Source: Propionibacteriaceae bacterium
GTDB lineage: Bacteria > Actinomycetota > Actinomycetes > Propionibacteriales > Propionibacteriaceae
Assembly: GCA_030538315.1 (NCBI GenBank)
Contig: JAUNUF010000021.1
Span: forward strand, 1 to 33,244
Direction of reading: 5' to 3'
Length of the DNA stretch: 33,244 nucleotides
Shown here: positions 22,576 through 33,244 of the stretch, one piece after another
How the letters are laid out: each line of letters starts with the position of its first letter
Numbering within the stretch: position 1 is the stretch's first letter
The notes under the pieces: generated by a model
What the model was told of the DNA's origin: nothing
The model's input: the letters and a program-made list of their open reading frames with translations, nothing else
Database searches by the model: none
Position numbers and translations under genes: made by a program

Positions 22576-23629
22576 GCTGGTCGCGGACCGAGAGTGCCGC
22601 GACCCGGCCGGCCCGCGTCGCGCCGATCGTCGACGCCGACGGCCCATAGCCCACGAAGTGGATCCGCCCGTCGACGGCGGAGGTGGTGTAGGTGTGCGGG
22701 TCTCGCGGGGCCAGCAGTTCAATGCCGCCTTCGGGGGAGCGGAGCCGCAGGGGGGCCAGGTGGCCGATCGACGGCCGGAACCCTGTGGCCCACAACAACA
22801 CGTCTGCCTCGACGAAGCTGCCGTCGGCGAAACGCACGCCGTCGGTTTCGATGCTCGTGAACATCTCTCGACGGGCGTCATACAAGCCCATGGCGGCGGC
22901 CTTCTGCTCCTGTGCGCGCAGCATCAAGCCCGTGACGCTCACGACGGACCGCGGCGGAAGGCCCCGCTTCACGCGCTCCTCCACCAGGGCCACTGCCTCG
23001 CGCCCCGCATCGGGGTTGAACTCGGTGGTCCGCCAGACGGGTTCACTGCGGGTCACCCACGTGATGTCCGCCAAGCCGGCGAGCTCGCCGATGAACTGCA
23101 CGGCTGAGGCGCCGCCACCAATCACGACGACCCGCTTGCCAGTGAGCGCCGCGGGCCCTGGATAGTGCGCCGTGTGGAACTGCTGCCCCTGGAAGGAGCG
23201 AGCGCCGGGGTAGTAGGGGATGAACGGGGTGTCCCAGGTGCCGGTGGCGTTGACGAGTGAACGTGTGCGCCAGCTGCGGCCGTCGGTTGCGTGTACCAGC
23301 AGGTCGTCGGTGGCAGGGTCAGAATCCACGCGGGTCACACGGACGGGGCGCTCCACGGGGAGCCCGTACCGCTCCTCGTATTCGGCGAAGTACGCAGGCA
23401 CCTCGACGTTGGCTTGGGCCTTCCGGTCCCACTCGGGCACGTCTGTGCCGGGGAGATCCGCGACACCGTGCACGTCGTGCATGGTCAGCGAATCCCAGCG
23501 GTGCTGCCACGCGCCGCCGGGTGCCGGGTTGGCGTCGAGCACCACGAAGTTGATGCCCAGCCGCTGCAGATGGTGGGCAGCCGAGAGCCCGGCCTGCCCG
23601 GCCCCAATCACAACCGCATCGAGTGTCAT
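22562..23629 (-). CDS. FMO-like flavin monooxygenase
   Basis: A 355-residue FAD/NADPH enzyme. The FAD-binding motif VIGAGQAGL (7-15) and the NADPH-binding VVIGGGASAVQ are present. Between them FQGQQFHTAHY matches the flavin-monooxygenase fingerprint FxGxxxHxxxY. The ATGFRP motif lies near residue 290. It is shorter than eukaryotic FMOs, as bacterial relatives are. The substrate is unknown. It converges on the lactone oxidase with a 14-base overlap at the 3' ends. The ATG at 23629 follows TAAGAT by 6 bases and has no Shine-Dalgarno, so it should be leaderless. No regulator gene is adjacent. Confidence 0.88.
   Translation of the reverse strand: MTLDAVVIGAGQAGLSAAHHLQRLGINFVVLDANPAPGGAWQHRWDSLTMHDVHGVADLPGTDVPEWDRKAQANVEVPAYFAEYEERYGLPVERPVRVTRVDSDPATDDLLVHATDGRSWRTRSLVNATGTWDTPFIPYYPGARSFQGQQFHTAHYPGPAALTGKRVVVIGGGASAVQFIGELAGLADITWVTRSEPVWRTTEFNPDAGREAVALVEERVKRGLPPRSVVSVTGLMLRAQEQKAAAMGLYDARREMFTSIETDGVRFADGSFVEADVLLWATGFRPSIGHLAPLRLRSPEGGIELLAPRDPHTYTTSAVDGRIHFVGYGPSASTIGATRAGRVAALSVRDQLNQR
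22569..22604. terminator. Repeat arm plus hairpin at convergent gene ends
   Basis: TGGTTGAGC (22569-22577) holds the lactone oxidase stop codon. Directly after it GGTCGCGG (22579-22586) pairs perfectly with CCGCGACC (22597-22604), a likely terminator inside the 3' end of the convergent FMO gene. There is no T-tract. Confidence 0.5.
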
Positions 23630-23635
23630 GCCTGC

Positions 23636-23641
23636 ATCTTA
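23636..23641 (-). promoter_or_regulatory. Predicted -10 box of FMO gene
   Basis: TAAGAT lies 6 bases before the ATG at 23629. The adjacent AT-rich patch TTGAAACTTAAACC (23643-23656) resembles an operator and stands out from the local base composition. Confidence 0.45.
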
Positions 23642-23692
23642 GTTGAAACTTAAACCAAATCCAACAGGCGGCACTCCGGGTTGCGTGGGCTG

Positions 23693-23726
23693 CTCCCCTT
23701 CCGGCGCCATTGAGGGCCAAGGGGAG
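23693..23726 (-). terminator. Hairpin after vapC
   Basis: CTCCCCTT (23693-23700) and AAGGGGAG (23719-23726) are perfect inverted repeats immediately after the toxin stop codon. No T-tract follows on the minus strand. Confidence 0.5.
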
Positions 23727-24158
23727 TCAGGCGATGAGGGGGTTGCGAGTGCGGAGCTCGGGGAAGTAGCTGAAGTCGCGATCTGCCGTCCAGAGTTCGC
23801 TCACGCCGTGGGAGAGACAGATTGCGGCGATCCGTGCATCATGCATCTTCGCGCCCGTCACGCCAGGGGAAAGAATCATCTCCAACACGTCAAGGTGGCG
23901 TTGCGTCTCGCCCAGGAACCGGGCGTTGGGCAGCGCCTTCAGCGCGTTGACCCCGGCCAACGCCTGAGCGGTGGTGGATGGCGGCTGATAGATGCGCTGA
24001 TGCGTCACGATGGCGAGGAACTCGCTGACGCTTGGCCACGGAATGCCGAACGGTGCAACCCCGGTTGCCAACCTGAGCAGCGCTTCCTTTGCCGGGCGAT
24101 GTTGCGGCGCATCCTCGCGGTGAGCGTAGACGAGGATGTTCGTGTCGACGGCGATCAT
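23727..24158 (-). CDS. vapC: PIN-domain toxin VapC
   Basis: A 143-residue predicted RNase of a second type II toxin-antitoxin pair. PIN-domain acidic residues are D5 in MIAVDTNILVYAHRED, E46 in SVSEFLAIV, D107 in MHDARIAA and D126/D128 in WTADRDFSYF. I chose the ATG at 24158 because it overlaps the antitoxin stop as ATGA and puts the first acidic motif at the N-terminus; a longer frame adds 25 arginine-rich residues from inside the antitoxin gene. It differs clearly from the first PIN toxin in the window, so the two are not recent duplicates. Confidence 0.9.
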   Translation of the reverse strand: MIAVDTNILVYAHREDAPQHRPAKEALLRLATGVAPFGIPWPSVSEFLAIVTHQRIYQPPSTTAQALAGVNALKALPNARFLGETQRHLDVLEMILSPGVTGAKMHDARIAAICLSHGVSELWTADRDFSYFPELRTRNPLIA

Positions 24159-24391
24159 TCGGGAAGGCCGTAGCTGAGGGCCAAGGCGGAGGCCGAGTCG
24201 ACGCGTGGCCCCTCGCCGCTGACGGTTGGCCAATAGAAATCCGCGACCGGGGGTTGCTCGCGGGCATCGAGCTCCCGCTCGAGGCCCGCGATGATCAGCT
24301 CACGCAAGGTGGCCGTGCGCCCGCTGGCGGCCACGAACCGCTTGGCCCTCGTGGCGAGCGCCTCCGGGATCTCAACCGTCGTCTTGTGCAT
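24155..24391 (-). CDS. vapB: VapB antitoxin
   Basis: A 78-residue partner of the adjacent VapC. It begins MHKTTVEIPEALATRAKRFVAASG, a ribbon-helix-helix DNA-binding domain, continues with TLRELIIAGLERELDAR, and ends in a toxin-binding tail that includes YWPTVSGEG. It comes before the toxin with a 4-base overlap. A TATAGT box 7 bases before the ATG and no Shine-Dalgarno suggest a leaderless message. An imperfect palindrome over that box is the likely site for self-repression. Confidence 0.88.
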   Translation of the reverse strand: MHKTTVEIPEALATRAKRFVAASGRTATLRELIIAGLERELDAREQPPVADFYWPTVSGEGPRVDSASALALSYGLPE

Positions 24392-24393
24392 AC

Positions 24394-24415
24394 GGGTAAC
24401 TATATCAAGTGACCC
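24394..24415 (-). promoter_or_regulatory. vapBC promoter and candidate operator
   Basis: GGGTAACT (24394-24401) and AGTGACCC (24408-24415) form a 22-base inverted repeat with 7 of 8 matches per arm. It covers the TATAGT -10 box (24399-24404, minus strand). Confidence 0.55.
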
Positions 24416-24434
24416 ATAAAACCATACTTGGTGG

Positions 24435-25238
24435 TCAGGGGCCTGAGGCCACGTAGAGCACGGCCAAGATGATGACCACCCCGAGGCTCACGAGCGTGGA
24501 GCGCCAAGGGAACCTGTGCTGCAGCTGTTGCCCGCCGGCGCCCACCGCCGGGTGGCGCGGCCGCCACTTGCTCGTCGTCGGTGCAATCGCCTTCCGGTCG
24601 CGCCAGCGCTCCGCGATGGGCGTCATGCGGCCCATCAACTCCTCGGCGATGTGCCCGAGGAACTCCCAGGTGGCAGGGTCACGCAGATCCTGGCGGCCCT
24701 TCGTGTAGAGGAAGAGCCAGCTGCCCTTGATCTCGATGTCGTACTTGGCGGGCGCAGCGAGGAGGGCCTCCTGCACGTGCGCCGGGAAGAGATAGAACAG
24801 GTCCTGCTCATATCCTTCGGGGGCGTACAGCGTGAAGCGCTTGTCGAACGGATCGCCCATCTTCAGGCGTTGGGAACTCACCAGCTCCGTCGGCAGGTTG
24901 GAGATCCCCAACGGGTTGTTCGCCCTCGCGTCCAGCACGATGTGCGGCATGGGGCGGGGCAGGCGGAAGGCGGCATAGTTCCACCGGTTGGCGAGATCCG
25001 AATCCGCGCCACCGGGGATGGCCCGGAAGCCGCCTGCATCGGCAAACGGGCCCGCCTCGGAGCGCAGGCGATGCGTGATGGTACGCCCCTCGCCGCTGCG
25101 GAAGATCATGCCCTTGTAGGGAATCTGTCCGGTGCTGCGCTCATAGGTGAGGCCGTTGGCCTCGGCAAACAGCTCCAGCTGGTCCGCCGCGACACCCGCA
25201 GGCGGCTCCGTCCGCAGTGGCTCCGTGTTGAACATCAT
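24435..25238 (-). CDS. Tail-anchored protein of unknown function
   Basis: A 267-residue protein I do not recognise. The body (about 1-240) is soluble with no signal peptide and is rich in Arg, Pro and aromatic residues; conserved-looking stretches are PYKGMIFRSGEGR and YLFPAHVQEALL. A Pro/Gln-rich hinge (about 225-245) is followed by a single C-terminal membrane helix, LVSLGVVIILAVLYVASGP. This predicts a cytosolic domain held at the membrane by its tail. It starts 20 bases after the carboxylase stop on the same strand, yet TACCGT lies 6 bases before its ATG, so it may also have its own leaderless promoter. Proximity hints at a lipid or envelope role but does not show one. Confidence 0.7.
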   Translation of the reverse strand: MMFNTEPLRTEPPAGVAADQLELFAEANGLTYERSTGQIPYKGMIFRSGEGRTITHRLRSEAGPFADAGGFRAIPGGADSDLANRWNYAAFRLPRPMPHIVLDARANNPLGISNLPTELVSSQRLKMGDPFDKRFTLYAPEGYEQDLFYLFPAHVQEALLAAPAKYDIEIKGSWLFLYTKGRQDLRDPATWEFLGHIAEELMGRMTPIAERWRDRKAIAPTTSKWRPRHPAVGAGGQQLQHRFPWRSTLVSLGVVIILAVLYVASGP

Positions 25239-25244
25239 GAACCC

Positions 25245-25250
25245 ACGGTA
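25245..25250 (-). promoter_or_regulatory. Predicted -10 box of tail-anchored protein gene
   Basis: TACCGT lies 6 bases before the ATG at 25238, inside the 20-base gap after the carboxylase gene. No Shine-Dalgarno is visible. Confidence 0.45.
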
Positions 25251-25258
25251 GCCGCGGC

Positions 25259-30841
<5,583 letters not shown>

Positions 30842-31015
30842 TCATTTCCTCCTGGCACGACGAACTGATCCTCGATGGAGGACTGCTGGTCAATGTGTCA
30901 GGTGGCGGGGTCAAATGGGAAACCACATCGTTGCTTTTTGAAGGCTTTCACCAACGAATCCGCGCTGAGACCAAACCTTCCTGGAGAACTTTGTGAACTC
31001 CCAACAGCGCGTCAT
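30842..31015 (-). promoter_or_regulatory. Leader region of the carboxylase gene
   Basis: 174 bases between pgsA and the carboxylase, on the same strand. It contains the strong AGGAGGAA at 30846-30853, a TCGTTG/CAACGA inverted repeat (30928-30957) around an A/T-rich core, and two TTGACC motifs. No confident -10 box was found. It may carry a promoter or operator for the carboxylase. Confidence 0.3.
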
Positions 31016-31615
31016 TCACCCGTGGCTGAGTTGGTGGTGCACCTCTGCGAAGCGCTGCACCACCGTCCACACGCCGCCCAACGCGAGCACCACCATGGCC
31101 GCCTCCAGTGCATACGGCACCCCGAGGCCTGCGAGGAGCGCGCCCACCAGGGCGAGCGCCACCCGGTCGGCTCGCGTGATGATCCCCGAATCCGCCGTCG
31201 CGCCCACCGCCTCGGCTCGGGCCTTGAGATAGGAGGTGAGCAGCGCGGCGACGAGCGCCAAGACCGCCACCGCCGCCCACCACGGCCCACCGGTGAGGCC
31301 CAGATGCCAGGCGAGGCCACCGATGATTGCGGCATCCGCCACCCGGTCCAGCGAGGAATCGAGGAAGGAACCCCACCGGGTGACCCTGCCGGCCTCTCGG
31401 GCCATGTGGCCGTCGATCATGTCGCTGGCGGAGAGGAGCAACGTGATGATGGCTCCTTGCCAGAGCCACCCCTGAGGGAAGCAGATCAACGAGGCTGCCA
31501 CCACTGAGATCGTCCCGAACCACGTGACCTGGATGGGGCTCAGCCCGGCGCGCAGGAGGGCGCGGGCCACCGGCACCAGCACCCGTGCTTGTAGCTCCCT
31601 GAACCGCTCCAACAT
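31016..31615 (-). CDS. pgsA: Phosphatidylinositol-phosphate synthase (CDP-alcohol transferase)
   Basis: A 199-residue integral membrane enzyme that joins CDP-diacylglycerol to inositol phosphate in actinobacterial phosphatidylinositol synthesis. The CDP-alcohol signature is complete: D-x2-DG-x2-AR-x8-G-x3-D-x3-D, beginning SDMIDGHMAR (about residues 63-72). The later SYLKARAEAVG segment closely resembles mycobacterial PI-phosphate synthase and argues for that substrate over glycerol phosphate. The ATG at 31615 gives the usual short N-terminus; a longer frame runs back through the norB promoter and into norB. TACGAT lies 8 bases upstream. The acyltransferase that often accompanies this gene is not here. 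Confidence 0.88.
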   Translation of the reverse strand: MLERFRELQARVLVPVARALLRAGLSPIQVTWFGTISVVAASLICFPQGWLWQGAIITLLLSASDMIDGHMAREAGRVTRWGSFLDSSLDRVADAAIIGGLAWHLGLTGGPWWAAVAVLALVAALLTSYLKARAEAVGATADSGIITRADRVALALVGALLAGLGVPYALEAAMVVLALGGVWTVVQRFAEVHHQLSHG

Positions 31616-31623
31616 CCCCGCCC

Positions 31624-31629
31624 ATCGTA
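31624..31629 (-). promoter_or_regulatory. Predicted -10 box of pgsA
   Basis: TACGAT lies 8 bases before the ATG at 31615, leaving at most a two-base leader. Confidence 0.4.
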
Positions 31630-31772
31630 GATCCTGTTGCATCAGGGTTTCACTATCCGTATTTCGACTTGTCAGGTAATTAATACAAACGAGTAGTGCA
31701 AACAGGAAATCCTCGCTAGTGTGCCTCCCAAGGCGGCCGCCCCCTGCGGCCCGGTGACCGAGGGCGGACCAC
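31630..31772 (+). promoter_or_regulatory. Upstream region of nitric oxide reductase
   Basis: About 140 bases between divergent pgsA and norB. An AT-rich block at 31660-31690 (TTGTCAGGTAATTAATACAA, with TTGT/ACAA ends) probably holds the promoter and a regulator site. GAGGGCGG at 31760-31767 serves as ribosome binding site. I cannot match a known nitric oxide regulator site, and there is no TTGA-N6-TCAA site. Confidence 0.35.
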
Positions 31773-33244
31773 ATGTCTTTGATCAACAACAACCCGGATC
31801 TACGGCCTTCACGGGCTGAACTGGCCATTTCCAAGGGGTGGGTCCAGGGAGTTGCCCTGGTGTTCATCTTTGGCTTCTTCGTCATGGGCTTTCTGGCCTA
31901 CCGCACCTACACCGACGGCATGCCGCTGCCGCAACAGGTTGTGAGCGAATCCGGCGACGTGGTCTTCACCGAGGCGGAGATCACAGAGGGCCAGCAGATC
32001 TTCCTGCGTCGCGGCCTTCAGCAGTACGGCTCGATCATGGGTCATGGCGCGTACCTGGGCCCGGATTACACCGCGGAATACCTTCGGCTCGCCACCCTCC
32101 ACGTCACCGAGCAACTCAAGGCCAACGGTGTGCCAGACCCGACGGCGGCCACCGTCGAACACATGCGGGAGAACCGCTACGACGAGGCCACCGGCACCCT
32201 CGTGTGGACGCCTGAGCAGATCAGCGCGTTCGAGGAGATCAAGAAGCACTACACGGAGTTCTTCGGGACTCCCACGACGGAGCACGGGCTGCTGCCCAAC
32301 AAGATCACCGATCCGGAGCAGATCCACGACCTGACTGCCTTCTTCGGCTGGACGGCGTGGGCCAGCGCCGCCGAGCGCCCAGGCCACGACTACTCCTACT
32401 CCAACAACTGGCCCCCAGAGCCGCGCGTCGACAACCGCCCGACGGCGGACATCCTCGTGTGGTCCGCCATGTCGCTGGTGGCACTCCTCGCCGGCCTCGG
32501 CGCACTGTTCGCCGTCTACGGCCGTTGGAGCAAGAAGATCGGCTGGCAGTCCAGCGAGATTCCCACGCTGTCCTTCAAGCAGCCCGGCAAGGTGGGCATC
32601 ACCAAGGCGCAGCGCGCAACCGCGTGGTTCTTCCTCGTGGTCGCGCTGCTGTTCCTCGTGCAGGCAACGCTGGGCGCCGCCGTCGAGCACTACCGTGCGG
32701 AAATCGACAGCTTCTTCGGCCTCGATCTCGCCCAGATCCTGCCGTTCAATCTCGCCCGCACGTGGCACCTGCAGCTCTCGCTGCTCTGGACCGCTGCCGC
32801 CTTCCTCGCAGCAGCCATCTTCCTCGCGCCCATCATCTCCGGCCGCGAGCCCAAGGGCCAGCACTGGCTGACCTACGGCCTACTGGGCGCCCTGTTCGTC
32901 GTCGTCGTGGGCATGCTGGGCGGCACCGCCATCTCCACGTTCGGCCCAGAGTGGGCGAAGGGCTCGATCTTCTTCGACCAGCAGTGGGAGTACCTCGACC
33001 TGCCGCGCTTCTGGCAGATCCTCCTCGTGGTGGGCCTGTTCCTCTGGATCCTGATCATCTACCGCGCGATCCGCTCGCGGCTCCGCACGGAATCCAAGTT
33101 CAACATGCCGTGGCTGTTCTTCTACGCCGGCCTGGCCATCCCCGCCTTCTACGCCGTCGGCCTCCTGGCCACCAACGGCACGCACCTCACCGTCGCCGAA
33201 TTCTGGCGCTTCTGGGTGGTGCACCTGTGGGTGGAGGACTTCCT
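31773..33244 (+). CDS. norB: Quinol-dependent nitric oxide reductase, 3' end outside window
   Basis: The first 490 residues of a qNor that reduces nitric oxide to nitrous oxide at the membrane, taking electrons from quinol. The first helix (GVALVFIFGFFVMGFLAYRTY) and the extracytoplasmic region with EITEGQQIFLRRGLQQYGS and MGHGAYLGPDY are the qNor N-terminal extension fused to NorB. Then come further helices, ARTWHLQLSLLW (heme b ligand His) and, at the window end, FWVVHLWVED, the start of the HxxxE metal site. The N-terminal extension separates it from cytochrome c-dependent NorB, and no norC is visible. ATG 31773 follows a Shine-Dalgarno. About a third of the protein is missing, cut by the window and not by mutation. 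It suggests nitric oxide detoxification or partial denitrification. Confidence 0.93.
   Translation, partial: MSLINNNPDLRPSRAELAISKGWVQGVALVFIFGFFVMGFLAYRTYTDGMPLPQQVVSESGDVVFTEAEITEGQQIFLRRGLQQYGSIMGHGAYLGPDYTAEYLRLATLHVTEQLKANGVPDPTAATVEHMRENRYDEATGTLVWTPEQISAFEEIKKHYTEFFGTPTTEHGLLPNKITDPEQIHDLTAFFGWTAWASAAERPGHDYSYSNNWPPEPRVDNRPTADILVWSAMSLVALLAGLGALFAVYGRWSKKIGWQSSEIPTLSFKQPGKVGITKAQRATAWFFLVVALLFLVQATLGAAVEHYRAEIDSFFGLDLAQILPFNLARTWHLQLSLLWTAAAFLAAAIFLAPIISGREPKGQHWLTYGLLGALFVVVVGMLGGTAISTFGPEWAKGSIFFDQQWEYLDLPRFWQILLVVGLFLWILIIYRAIRSRLRTESKFNMPWLFFYAGLAIPAFYAVGLLATNGTHLTVAEFWRFWVVHLWVEDF

Noticed and set aside
31777-31785. TTTGATCAA near the norB start as an FNR-type site
   Set aside because: It has no 6-base spacer between TTGA and TCAA and lies within the first norB codons.
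31616-31885. Longer pgsA starting upstream of 31615
   Set aside because: The extra 90 residues would cover the norB promoter and overlap norB; PI-phosphate synthases begin near MLERF.

Overview
The window is high-GC DNA in which coding sequence fills nearly every base. It most likely comes from an actinobacterium, and Propionibacteriaceae is my best guess. The actinobacterial markers are MurJ fused to a pseudokinase and preceded by its usual DUF6049 partner, a phosphatidylinositol-phosphate synthase, a LigD-type ligase, a single-chain acyl-CoA carboxylase, and many leaderless starts with a TANNNT -10 box 6 to 8 bases before the start codon. The genus cannot be fixed from the sequence alone.

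Layout. At 1-3872 (+) are glycerol kinase (glpK) and a two-domain polymerase/ligase LigD. A palindromic repeat at 3864-4023 separates them from a minus-strand operon at 4049-10672: a PfkB sugar kinase, secreted DUF6049 protein and MurJ-pseudokinase. A FitAB/VapBC toxin-antitoxin pair (10775-11385, -) diverges from an ABC exporter (11469-13271, +). A metal/redox module follows at 13346-16274: a Crp/Fnr regulator with two well-spaced cysteines (-), diverging from a small HMA metallochaperone and a P1B ATPase with an unusual CPG motif (+). Next come a YgjV-like membrane protein and a large DHA2-type MFS exporter (+). An SDR (-) faces a PLP-dependent D-amino-acid enzyme and an aldonolactone oxidase (+), and an FMO-like flavoprotein (-) converges on the oxidase. 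A second VapBC pair (23727-24391, -), an unknown tail-anchored protein, a 1860-residue carboxylase and PI-phosphate synthase fill 24435-31615 (-). The window ends inside a quinol-dependent nitric oxide reductase (31773 onward, +).

Two things stand out. First, a family of roughly 40-50 bp palindromic repeats (CCCTGAGC...GTCGAAGGG or TGGTTGAGC...GTCGAAACCA) lies between genes and also sits in frame inside three genes (ligD, the lactone oxidase and, twice, the carboxylase), where it encodes extra peptide; repeat arms also supply two stop codons. Second, the Crp/Fnr-metal ATPase intergenic region has two exact TTGA-N6-TCAA sites. One is centred at -41.5 from both predicted divergent transcription starts and the other lies over the regulator's own start codon. 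With the regulator's Cys7/Cys105 pair, this suggests a thiol-switch (FLP-like) circuit controlling metal transport.

Most other genes are housekeeping or ordinary accessory functions. No tRNA, rRNA, CRISPR array, prophage or transposase gene was seen.
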